DNA of 64,000 bases. Source: Corylus avellana. Its lineage: Eukaryota; Streptophyta; Magnoliopsida; Fagales; Betulaceae. Position numbers and translations under genes: made by a program. Location of the stretch: assembly GCF_901000735.1 (NCBI RefSeq), contig NC_081542.1:13891134-13955133 (forward strand), in the 5' to 3' direction. The notes under the pieces were generated by a model. The model saw nothing but the letters and a program-made list of their open reading frames with translations. It made no database searches and had not been told where the DNA came from. Numbering within the stretch: position 1 is the stretch's first letter; each line of letters starts with the position of its first letter. This document shows, in pieces, positions 43,080-54,173 of the stretch.

Positions 43080-45780
43080 TCCTCTCTCTCCAAGTCTCTC
43101 TCTTTTTTCTCTCCAAGTATTTCACTCTTATTCAACATCTCTCTCTCCTAATTCAAAAAAAAAAAAAAAAAAACATCTCTCTCCCTCCACTCTCCAACAT
43201 TAATATCTCTCCTCTTTTTTTCTCTCCATCTCTATGTCTCTTTCTCCACTCTCCAACATTAGCAAAAATATAATCTATTGGCCTAAAAATTCAACTTGTA
43301 ATTATTCTTCTTAACCTTTTTTTTTTTTTTTTTTCAAACCAACAATGTTTTGACATATTCTAATTTATATAAATTAAACTAAAATTAAAGGTCGTATGTT
43401 CTAATTCATTTGAATGTTTGTGGATTTTTTTGTTTGTGTAATTTACTATGATTTTCAAGCATATTTTTAAGTTTTTTTTTTTCTCTACTTTTGAAAGCAA
43501 TATTATTTTGCTTATTTTTTTTAATATTCGGAATTATATAGGTTTTATTTGTATTGAAATAAGATAGATGATTTATTTGATTGCATTAAATCTTGATTGA
43601 AAGACCAATTTTTTTTAAAGACTAAACCAATTTTTTAATTCATTATTTTAAAAACTGAACAGTTAAAAATTGAACGGTTCATATTTTTGTTCTATCTATA
43701 TCTCTCTTTTTTTTCCTCTCTCTCAATGTCTCTCTCTCTCTCTCTCTCTCCTTTTTTTTTTTTTTTTTCTCTCAAAGTCATTCACTCTCATTCTTTATCT
43801 CTCTCTTGAACCGATTCATATATATATATATATATATGAGGATAACTTCTATAAGGAGGTGGTGTAAACCACCTCCTTTCTGCTCACCAATGAGCATTTG
43901 ACAACTAGGAAAATCACACACAATCAATTAAGATGCAAAACACTATATGAAAATCCTTTCTCACATCATCCAAATAAAAAATCATTTTTTTTCCCAAACC
44001 CATCATTTTTCTCCCCCACTTCTCCGTGCTCTCTCTTTCTCTCCCTCTCCTCTATCTCTCTCACTCTCTCTCTCTCTCTCCAGCGGCAGCAGTGATCTTG
44101 CCGGAGCCCAGCCCAGAGCTCCACCGGAGCCCAGCCCAGCCGACGCCGGAGACCAGACCTTTCCGGTGCTCCATCTCTCTCTCTCTCTCTCCAACCCGAC
44201 GCCGATTCCTCTCTCTCTTGCTCCATCTCTCTCCTCACCGGCAGTGAAGAAAACAAATCTGGTTTGGTCGAGGCAAAATTTTTCTTTTTGTAAAAGAAAC
44301 TAGCCAGCAAAATTTGTGTAAAATTTTCCTTCTCAATGGCAAAAAAAATGAAAGAATTCGTTCTTTTTTGGATATGGTTTTAGTATCAAATTATTTAGTG
44401 GACAAAAGAGACATTGAAGCTGTGATTATTTTCAAATTATTTGGTTGATCTTGCAAATTTGCTACCAACCATCAATGCCACAACAGTTTTGGCCAAAACT
44501 TGGACCAGTTCAACAATACCCAAGTGAACAATTGCTGAGAATTAACCCAAAATTTTTGAGTTATCATGAACTTTCATATTGCATTGACCATCATCAAAAT
44601 CTGCATAACATATAAATTCAGAATTCTTGTACTCTTAACGGCAGAGGGGTGCCACAATGAACCACATACAACCACATTACAACCCCACAAAAAGTTCAAA
44701 ATTCTTGTTCTCTGCTGCCGGTGTGTGTCTGTCGTGTAGAGGGAGAGTGAGAGAGACCACTGGGCAACAGAGAATTTTTTTCTCTGCTTCCGGTCAAAGA
44801 GAGAGGGTAGGGCTGGTCTCCGGCGTCTTCTCAAGCGTCGAGCTGGGCTCCGGCGTCTTCTCCGGCAAAATCTAGGCTTGACTCCGGCGTATTGGACTCA
44901 GGCGTTGTCAATGGCAAGACCTCTGCTGCCACCGGAGAGAGAGATGGAGGAGAGGGAGAGATCAGAGAGAGAGAAATTGTGTAAGGGTCTAAGGGAGAGC
45001 ACGCCGCTGGAGAGAGAGCGAGAGAGGAAGGGAGAAGGAAAAATGAGGGTTTTTGTATTTTGGGATAAATAGTTTTTAATCAGGTGTTTTGCATCTTATT
45101 TTAGTTGGTGTAATAATCCTAGTTGTCAAATGCTCATTGGTGGGCAGAAAGGAGGTGGTTATAGAAGTTATCCTCTATATACATATCTCTCTCTCTCTCC
45201 TTTTTTTTCCTCTCTCTTTTTTCTTTCCAAGTCTTTCACTCTCATTGAATCTCTCTCTCTCTCTCTTAATTTCAAAAAAAAAAAATCTCTCTCCCTCCAC
45301 TCTCCAACATTAATATCTCGCCTCTTTTTTCTCTCCATCTCTATCTTTCTCTTTCTCCACTCTCCGACATTAACAAAAACACAATCTATTGGCTTAAAAA
45401 TTCAACTTGGAGGTAATTATTCTTCTTAACATTTTTTTTTTTTTTTTCAGACCAACAATGTTTTAACATATTCTAATTTATATAAATTATACTAAAATTA
45501 AAGATGTTTTAATTTATTTGAATGTTTATGGATTTTTTTTTTTTTGTGTAATTTACTCGGATTTTCAAGCATATATTTTTTTTCTCTACTTTTGAAAGCA
45601 ATATTATTTTGCTTTTTTTTTTTTAATATTCGGAATTATATAGGTTTTATTTGTATTGAAATAAGATAAATGTTTTATTTGATTGCATTAAATCTTGATT
45701 GAAAGATTTTGTCTTATTTTGTCTTCATAAATTTTTTTTTTCTCAAATGTTCAGAATTATGTGAATTTTATTTGTATTTA
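43080..45780. repeat. TC-rich plus AT-rich dispersed repeat units (block A)
   Basis: Two units, each with a CT-rich run (CATCTCTCTCCCTCCACTCT), then 'ttggcctaaaaattcaactt', a T-run, 'accaacaatgtttt' and 'gcattaaatcttgattgaaag'. The first unit is about 43080-43610, the second about 45180-45720, separated by the long-TIR element. The same units form a longer array at 58010-60300. Confidence 0.7.
43838..45175. mobile_element. Long-TIR element, possible Pack-type Mutator-like
   Basis: The left end GAGGATAACTTCTATAA and the complement of the right end are identical for 17 bp. Similarity continues through CCACCTCCTTTCTGC, CACCAATGAGCATTTGACAA and an AAGATGCAAAACAC block, and then into a GC-rich CT/CCGG part, for roughly 350-400 bp per arm. 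The total is 1338 bp. The GC-rich arms (GCCGGAGCC, GACGCCGGAGACCAG) stand out in an AT-rich region, as captured gene sequence would. No transposase is present. It is absent from block B. The target duplication lies in (TA)n and cannot be read. Confidence 0.6.
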
Positions 45781-45918
45781 AATATAACCTTTAGCATGTC
45801 TTTTTATTGAAAGAGTGATGATTGATTTTTTAACATGACTATTTTAGCCTGTAATTAATAAAAAAAAATGAAGATTCATATAAGTTTTAAAATCAAATAT
45901 AATAAAGAACCATGCGCA

Positions 45919-46319
45919 CAGTGGCGGAGCCACGTGGTATCTTGGGGGTGCCAAGGATTTTTAATTTTAATTTTTTAAAAAAAAACTACGGCACCCTCAA
46001 ACTTAACACACATTACATGTTTGATGTAATATCTCAATGATGTGTAGTTGGTCAAATTTCTCTTGTTTTTCTTGGCATGATTATGGTCAGAGACCGTAAA
46101 GTGCAGTTTTTGACTTTTTTTTTTTTTTTTTTTTTGTATTTCTATCTTTTTGATATAGTGTCGACATGTTATATTTCTAATATATCAATTTCAAAACATA
46201 TTTATGAACTTTTATAGATATTTTTTGTAATGCATATATTGTGTGAATTACCAAATTTTTAAGACGCAAAAAAATTTTTTAGCAGCACCCCCAATATAAA
46301 ATAGCTGGCTCCGCCACTG
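45919..46319. mobile_element. hAT-type MITE, 401 bp, 8-bp target duplication
   Basis: Perfect 14-bp inverted ends CAGTGGCGGAGCCA (45919-45932, 46306-46319), with partial similarity further in (TTGGGGGTGC). The flanks are CATGCGCA on both sides (45911-45918, 46320-46327). The 8-bp duplication assigns it to the hAT superfamily. It is non-coding. It sits in the middle of a GC hairpin sequence at a Helitron-like 3' end and is absent from the equivalent site in block B (about 60500). Confidence 0.92.
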
Positions 46320-46488
46320 CATGCGCAGAGCGCGAGTTATATGTTAGGGTATCTATGTATAAATAGATACATCAATACTTCTTTTTCATTTTTGTAGAGG
46401 TAATCAAAAAGAATTTTCCTTTCAAAATGCTTCTTCTTCATTTTTGTAGAACACTTATCATATCATTTTTGGATTTATCTTTGTGTAT

Positions 46489-46588
46489 NNNNNNNNNNNN
46501 NNNNNNNNNNNNNNNNNNNNNNNNNNNNNNNNNNNNNNNNNNNNNNNNNNNNNNNNNNNNNNNNNNNNNNNNNNNNNNNNNNNNNNNN
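46489..46588. other. Assembly gap (100 N)
   Basis: Exactly 100 N. It separates block A from the inverted contig. Confidence 0.99.
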
Positions 46589-47661
46589 AATAGATAAACA
46601 AATTACTCAATGAACAACAACACAAACTAAAAAATTATCAACAAAAAATAACGATAAGAAACTCTATCACTATTATATCCTGAATTCAATGTAAATTTTA
46701 GAAAAAAAAAGTAATCATTTGAATAAAAAATAATATAAAAATTATAAAAAAACAAAAAAAAAAAAGGAAAAAAAACAAAAAACAAAAAACAAAAACAAAA
46801 ATGGAAGAACATGAGCACCGAAAATAAAGATAAAAAACGAAAAAAATGAAAATACTAATATAATTGAAAATAACTATTCTAGCAAAAAATAGAAAAGAAA
46901 GAAAAGAAAAGAACTGTAGTATAATTTTTCATTGAGAAATAACAATTGAAAAATTCAAAAGAACTTTTCTAGCAAAATAAATAAATAAATAAAAGAATTG
47001 TACCATAATTTTTCATTAAGAAACAACGATTGGAAACTCTCTCTCGTCTTTATCCTGAATAGAGTGTGAAATTGACAAAGGAACATTGAGATATAAATAG
47101 AAAGCAAGATAAGAGAAAGGAAAAAGAAACGGAGAGAGAAATAGAGAATTTGAGAACATTTTGTTTTCTTCATTGAGAAATCAATTAAATGCATTCCAAA
47201 TAAAATTCCTACATTTTAATTGTCTCACATTGAGATATAAAGAGAAAGCAAGAGAAGATAAAAAAGAAAAATAAAGAGAGAAAGAGAGAGTTTGAGAACA
47301 TTTTGTTTTCTTCATTAAGACAATTAAATATATTACAAATAAAACTCATAAGTTTTAATGGTCTCACATTGAGATATAAACAGAAAGCAAGAGAAGATAT
47401 AAAAAAATTAAATAAAGAGAGACAAAGAGAGAATTTGAAAACCTTTTGTTTTCTTCATTAAGACAATTCAATATATTACGAATAAAACCCCTATGTTTTA
47501 ATTGTCTCATTAAAAAGCTAACATCTAAACGTTTACTTAACTCTTTAAAACGCCATGTGTTGCAATTCTAGGCACTCTCTAATAAGACCAGTTCACTAAC
47601 AAAAAAATATGGGTTCAGGACACGTGTCACAATTCTACACACTCTTTAAACCAAAACTCGG

Positions 47662-47709
<48 letters not shown>

Positions 47710-48659
47710 TAGCACATCCAAAAAAAACATTTAAAAACAGTACTTTCAAAGGGAGAGAGTTGAGTTCATATGGAGCTCACATGTTTCTGGTATTCAAGGG
47801 TGCGAGGGAGACGAAGCAATTGGCCCTCTCCTTTTTTTTTTTGAATTTTTTTTCTTTATTATGGTATATAAATAGTTAAATTCATATATTTTGGCTAAGA
47901 GTAATTCTAGATGACCTATTTGTGTCATACTAAGAATGATATGGCTATTAAAATCACTTTTTGATCAAAACTTAAAAATGATCAATCACAAGCTCAATGG
48001 TGATTTTCATAACCACATCATTCTTAGTAGGACACAAGTAGGCCTCCTAGAATTATTCTTTGGTAGTCCCCAAGGGGTAGCTCATTCGGCTATGTAATGC
48101 GCCTCATGAAGCGCAGGTCACTAGTTTGAATTCTCCCTCCCCATTCCTTTGTGTGGACATGTCAAAAAAAAAAAAAAAAAAAAAAATTTATTACTCTTTG
48201 GCCAAATAATTAAGCTTAGCCCCTTCCCATAAAAAAAAAAAATAATAAATAATAAAGGCCCTTGGCTTTATTATAACAAAAATCATTGTATACCCAAATC
48301 TATTATGAGTAACAATCTAAATCTGTCATTACAAAAATTTGGCACGATGAGAAATAGCCTCCACGAGCAACATAAAAGAGTTTTTAAAGCAGTAAGAGCT
48401 GTTGTGATGTTACAAATATTGGTTTTTATTTACCTATTAATTTTTTTGACCATTTGACAATAAAATCCATTCATGAGTTTTTATTATGAAAAAGTTAGAT
48501 ATATGGTTGTTGGGGAATAAAAAACTTTTACAACCTATTTTTTTTAAGTGCTGGTTTTAATGTTTTTTTACCGTTGGTTTTTACAATAAAAACCATTTGT
48601 CTTCAATGTAGAAGCTTTGTTGACCGTTTGATTTTGTTTGTTGACCGTTTGATTTTTTG
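46589..48659. repeat. Inverted copy of 40346-42387, between two gaps
   Basis: The whole contig is the reverse complement of 40346-42387 (2071 versus 2042 bp), including the SINE and the Helitron-like 5' end (TC at 47708). It differs by more mismatches than blocks A and B do from each other and has a longer (TA)n run (47665-47706). With gaps on both sides it may be an allelic contig placed in the wrong orientation. Confidence 0.85.
48064..48186 (+). mobile_element. tRNA-derived SINE (inverted contig)
   Basis: Same SINE as at 40848-40963, here in sense: TAGTCCCCAAGGGGTAGCTC with a better A-box (TAGCTCATTCGG), a B-box-like GTTTGAATTC, and a poly(A) run to 48186. It is flanked by ATTATTCTTTGG and ATTACTCTTTGG. 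Confidence 0.75.
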
Positions 48660-48759
48660 NNNNNNNNNNNNNNNNNNNNNNNNNNNNNNNNNNNNNNNNN
48701 NNNNNNNNNNNNNNNNNNNNNNNNNNNNNNNNNNNNNNNNNNNNNNNNNNNNNNNNNNN
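48660..48759. other. Assembly gap (100 N)
   Basis: Exactly 100 N. It separates the inverted contig from block B. Confidence 0.99.
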
Positions 48760-49120
48760 ATATATATATATCACCAAAAAACATATTTGAACATATTTGC
48801 TAGCAATTCCTCTTTATAAATTGCTGGAGAGGAAATAAAATTGTGCTTCTAATGTCTGTTTTCTACAAAAAAAATTAAAAAAATTAAAAAAATCCTCTAA
48901 AACTCAAGTTAAGGAAGAAGAAAAGAAGAAGAAGAAAAAAAAAAACCTTTAGGCCCCGTTTGGTTTACGGAATAGACCCTTAGATTGGACCTAGCTAACA
49001 CTAGGTATAGTTAGTCATTTGTTTGATAACATTCTATTCTTGGGAGTAGTCTATTCTCATGGGACTACTAATCCCATACACATAAGGTTAGCTAAGCCAC
49101 TCATAAAAACCTTTAATATT
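48760..49120. repeat. MITE-like repeat, partial unit (block B)
   Basis: The right-hand part of the SWEET-upstream composite unit: TCACCAAAAAACATATTTG, a homopolymer stretch, then a single GGCCCCGTTTGG unit starting at 48952. It equals 33843-34195. Confidence 0.7.
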
Positions 49121-49132
49121 GGAGAAGGGGTG

Positions 49133-50006
49133 TGTTAATTCTTGTGATGGCTTAATTCAGTTCTAAAATACAGAGGCTACTGTTCATGGAATCAAAAACT
49201 AATATAGAACGCTCAGAATTCAATTTCCACCGTTCATAATGTAGATTCATGTGTCAAGAACGTTTCTACAAAATTTCAGCTCAATCGGACTACAAACGTC
49301 CATCGATCAGAGCTGTTGATCAAGGATGGACATCATTTCCAGAATGCAGTTTCACCCATTGCATGTCCTGTCCGGACAGGCCTTCCCCATGTCCGGACAG
49401 CATTTTCAGGAACTCTGTTTCTACTCCGCAAGGCCCTGTCCAGACAACCCATTAACCTGTCCGGACACTCTGTAAGTTTTAGGCCCAAAAACGTAATTTT
49501 AAGTGTGTTAGATCTAGGGTTTTGTTGGAGGTATATATACATCTTTATAGAGAGAGAGATGAACGAAATTCTACCATAGGTTTTGTGAGAGGCTATACTT
49601 AAAAAGAAAATCTGTGTGAGCCTGATTATTCCTCTTAGAGGATTATTATTAGTTTCATTGAGCTTTATTGAGAAGTCTATTGGAAGGGTCCGGTAAAGGA
49701 GAATCACGTTGAAGAAGATTGTGAGCAAGGAGACGAGTTGTAGGCTTGTCGATCTTATAGAGCCAAGGTCTTGCAAAGGGTTGTAAGTGTTCCTAGTGTT
49801 TGTAATCTCTGGATAATCTTTTGATAGTGATTTACTGGGTTTGGCTGTCTCGGAGAGGTTTTACTTTTAGATCGATTTTTAAAAGGTTTCCTCTTCGTCA
49901 CCAAAATCCTTGTGTGTGATTGTTTATATTTTGGTGATTGTTTGCTTTGATAAATATCTGTTAATTCGACATAAACTGTGATATTTATTTGTTTAAATTT
50001 TTTTCA
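49133..50006. mobile_element. Solo LTR, copy 3, target duplication GGGTG
   Basis: Equivalent of 34207-35080, with the same termini and GGGTG flanks (49128-49132, 50007-50011). I found no difference from copy 2 by eye. Confidence 0.85.
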
Positions 50007-50011
50007 GGGTG

Positions 50012-50269
50012 TGAATTAGCCGTGATGTTAAACTTACTTTCTTTTTTTCTTTTTATTTTTAGTTGAATTTATTTTTGGTGCAACTTTTACTTTTTTTTTT
50101 CAACCCAACTGAAAAGTACTTTTAATAAAAATTTTAAAAAGTGAAAAAAAAAAATTGCCAGAGATGATGGCTGAACCACTTCTAGGCTTCTGGCAGTGGC
50201 CGAGCCACCCCAACCACTTGGGAGGTTGTGGAGCTATCCTTACTCCTTAAGAGTGGTTTTCGAGTCGCC

Positions 50270-50313
<44 letters not shown>

Positions 50314-53300
50314 GTTTTGGTTTTTGTTTTTTGGTGGGATATTTAAAAAATTTGAAAACAATATAAAAGAATACAAAAAAATCGCAAACCCCAACAGACG
50401 AGGAGACGTGGCTGGCTTGGAAGTTAGGGAGCGGCTTGAGCCTTCAGGTATGTGGTGACGTGAAGGGATTGAGAGAATAAAGTCTAAAAGACGAGTAATG
50501 GAGGGGAGGAAGAGGGCAACCGAGTTTGTTTTACGTTTGCCCAAAGCTCGTGAGATGTGAGAGCCCACTAGCCGTTACATTTAAACGGTTTCGACCAATA
50601 CACCCCGTCTAGACCACCTTCCTTTTCCTCCATCCCAATATTATTTGCTTTATTCTTCCAAACATCAATTTCCTGTTTTAGTCTAATATTTTTCATGCAT
50701 ATGCTAGCTAGCAAGAGCGTGGTGTCAAAATATTGATTAAATGATTAAATTTACTTCTTTTTTTAAGCGTAAGTTTTTAAGATAATTGGTGATTTAACAT
50801 GGTATTAGATGCAGATGTCCTGAGTTCGAATTATGATTTCGTCAATTCATCATCTATTTAAATTAAATACTCTATATGTTGGGCACATGATGGAGAAATA
50901 TATATTGATTAAATTTACTTTTTCCTATCAACTTAAGTTTTTGAGATAGTTGATGAATCGTATATATATGTATAAATCGATTTTGCCAATGCAATCCCAC
51001 TTTGATATATATATATATATATATATAGTGAGATTGAGTTTGCAAAGAAGCATTGCCAATTTGATCCCACTCTATCCTCATTTTCTGCCATTAATCCCGA
51101 CTTACTGTTTTTGTGATCGGAAAAATGCAATTGGAGTACTACAACTTTTTTTACAAACTTAGGTGGCAATTCATATGAGTGACATGTGGCACAACATAAA
51201 TGAAAAATTAAACAACAAAATTTGGCAGGTCAATTTCATTGTTTAGTTACTGACATGGTAAATATCATATTAATTTGTAAATGATTTGTAGTAAAAGTTA
51301 TAACAACCCTAGCTGAACTCGTATTAGGGTATTAGAGTCGTTCTAATTCTTAGCTACATATTGGGCTCCAGCCAATTACTATCTATTCTTAGCTACTTTG
51401 GTTTTTTCTTTGAAGTTCAATGCATTAGTTGTGGCCTGCAATATGAAATAAAAAGAAAAAGGACAAATTACCCAAAAAAAAAAAAAAAAAAAAGAAAGAG
51501 AGAAAAAGGGCAAAGCCACATTGCATCCTAGCACTAGCTAGAAAGCTCACATTTCTTCTTTACGTGTTCGGTTTTTCTTTGAAGGGGAAAGTTTAGTTAG
51601 CCCTAATTAGCTGTTAACTGAGAATAATATTGTAGTATGCTGTCTATAATTTATAGCATGTCCAGGATGGATGTCACCCACATATTGCTAATAAAAGCAT
51701 GTTTTCCAGTCCCAATTCTTGTTTAACAAGTCAATTAGCAATGTTAGTATTTTTTTCTTCAATCACATATGAAACCCATCAATAGTTTGCCGGCAGTCAA
51801 GAACAATCAATTCTTTGTTTTCACACCACATGATTGAGAGAGTTAAAATATAAATTAAACGCTAAATTAATCTTTTACTAGAAACACAAATTATAAGTGG
51901 TGATTTAATATAGAAAGTATTCGAGTAGAGATTTTGAACTTGAACGTGAATTTGAATTTTAATTCTACAGTTTACCTCAATTTCAAATTAAATAATTGGC
52001 GTATTGAGCCTAAGTTGATGAGAGAGAATTTTAGTTTTTTATTTTTTATTCAAAGTGGGAGAGGAGGAAAAGGGAAGAGAGAGAATTTTAGTTATTTGTA
52101 TGTTGTGCTCGATGGGTTCTTCTCATGTTGCGAGATTGGAAGCCTTTTATCAGTCGATCATCTTCTAATAATCTTGTCAATATTAACAATGAGCAGAAAG
52201 ATCACTCAAGTGATCTTTCCTTGGTAAGAGAAATGCTATTTTTTTCATTTCCCAAACATCTCTCTCTCTTTCAATATATATATATATATATATACTTTAA
52301 CCCAAAACCCCAACGGTAGGGCATGATTACGTTAAATTGAAAGTTTGTGAAATTTACGAGAGTAATTACAAATGCGATGAAAGTTTAGGAGAACTTAGTG
52401 AAATTCTTCATATATATTTAAATTGTTTATAAAGCTGTATGAAGACTTGAAATCAGCCACGATTGGCCTACTATCTAATTAAAGTTTGTTTGAGATTATG
52501 TTTGAGAAATAGAGCTTTGAAGTTAAAAAGAGCTTTTGGGCAAAAGCTTTATTTTTAAATTTTTGCCAAAAGTGCGTTTTGACCATTTTTAGGCTTTTTG
52601 ACCCTAAAAGCGCTTTTAATTTTTTTACTAAACGAGACCTTTTTTTGTCAAACGGGCTTTTTGAGTGTTAAAAGTACTTTTAAGATCCTCAAACGCACTC
52701 CCAAACAGGCTCTTAGTCATTTGATATATTTTCCACATGTTTCTATATTTTATGAAATTAATAAAAATTTAAAGTGAGAAACATTTACTGTTGCCCAGTT
52801 CTAATTGCATCCGTCTGAAAATTTTTAAAGCCATTTTTTTTTTCTCCTTTGTATTTTACATAAGCAATTTACTAATTCAAATTATTATATTTTAAGTCAA
52901 TCCTTTTGAGAAATGCTATTTAGCATTTTCAATTGACTTATCATACTTAATTTATTCTTGAATTTTTTTCCTTGCTAATTAAGATTGATATAAAGGTGAA
53001 ATAATGAACATGTCACATAGTTGAGAATGTTAAAAAAATACTGAGAAAAATCAAAATGCTAAATAGGATGTCTCTCATCAATGCATTCTGGATGGATTGA
53101 TTTCAAGGCATGATAAAGATTTTGTTTTCGTGGGTAATGTAAAGGATTTTTTTTTTTTTTTTTTTTTTTGAGCCAATTAGGAATTACAAGAAACAAATAG
53201 TACTGTAAAGGATTTGTTAAAAAAATCGGGTCGTATTCGGGGTTGACCTTACCCTAAATTTAGGGTAGCATTTTTTAGAAGTTTCCCTATACTGAAGGAA

Positions 53301-53900
53301 GGGAATTCTTTGGAGGTTATCCATGCTCTTCTCTTCTCACCGAGGCAGCTTTTTTGGGAGGCCTCGGGCTAGGCTTGTGAGATTTGAGAACTACATATTG
53401 CTCTCCATGAATCTTGAGGGATAATTGTATTGATATTTATAGCTACTATACGGCCATACAATTTTTACTACAATTATAAATGGTTACAACTGATCATCTC
53501 CAATCTACCTATATATATCTTCTAACATGTTGTCTTCAATGCATTGCATGTGAAATTATTATCTCGAACTCTCCCAAGGTATGAATTGTCTCTTCATTGT
53601 CTTTATTGAGAAGCTTGTCATTACTTTTGTGAGTGAAATCTTTATGATCATAAAATATATTAAAAAGACTAACTACAACATTTCCTTCTTGATTGAGACC
53701 GATCACATATAGATGAGATTTAGGAAAGTTGCTGCTAGTGTTCTAAGATGTGCAAAAAGACTTTGAAAAAATATCACTAAGCCTCGAGAGCATTATCATG
53801 ATAATGTGAATTTGGAAAGGTCAACCCCCCATTGGGTGTGGTAAAGGACCCCCTCATTGTGATCTACAAAATAGTATATTTTGAACAGACATAAACAGAC
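50012..53900. other. Block B non-coding stretch with MITE-like element
   Basis: Equivalent of 35086-38964. It includes the GC-richer patch (50386-50626) with its 128-codon minus-strand frame, and the small MITE-like fold-back element at about 52487-52713. No gene was recognised. Confidence 0.5.
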
Positions 53901-53902
53901 AT

Positions 53903-54173
53903 ACAGTGGCTGAAGTTTGGGGAGCTTGGACAATGGCAAATTTATAAGAGATCTAGGGCTACAACATGTGATACTCGAAGGAGATGCATTGGAAGTAGTG
54001 AACGCTTTGAGGAGAAAAGACCAAAGGACAACTGATTGAAGATGCCAAAATTGTGCTAAATAGTTTGCAATTTTGGAACGTGGAGCAAATAAAACAAGAA
54101 GCAAATTCGATAGCCCATTAACTAATCAGAACAAATTTGGATGGAAGATTATTCTGATTACATTCAGGACACC
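53903..54173 (+). pseudogene. LINE-type RNase H remnant (block B)
   Basis: Equivalent of 38965-39236, with the same AEVWGAWTMA and VILEGDALEVVNALRR motifs and the same breaks. It differs by a few bases, including a one-base change in length next to the first break. Confidence 0.7.

Larger units (their letters stand above)
41322..46347 (+). mobile_element. Helitron-like composite (block A)
   Basis: The 5' end TCATATCATATATATATATA after A, then AAAAGCCGAG and a GACATGTGTCC motif, matches the 5' end at 24462 (minus strand). The 3' candidate is at 46344-46347 (TTAG), after a GCGCAGAGCGCG hairpin that is interrupted by a MITE. A second internal 5'-like start lies near 42940 (ending in GACATGTGGCGTG), so two elements may be nested. 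No Rep/helicase gene is present. Boundaries are less certain than for the 15542-24462 element. Confidence 0.45.
33843..46488. repeat. Large direct repeat, block A
   Basis: Matches 48760-60670 in direct orientation, with an offset of 14926 bp at the left and 14949 bp near 42.9 kb. By eye I see no mismatch from 34 to 38.2 kb, about 1% mismatches from 38.3 to 40.1 kb, and again none from 40.2 to 43.0 kb. After 43.07 kb the copies differ by whole insertions. The right end is a gap. This is either a false duplication of two haplotypes or a very recent segmental duplication. Confidence 0.9.

Noticed and set aside
44003..44310. Arg/Glu-rich open frames in the GC-rich arms of the long-TIR element
   Set aside because: They come from antisense CT repeats and differ between the two arms; no conserved domain is seen.
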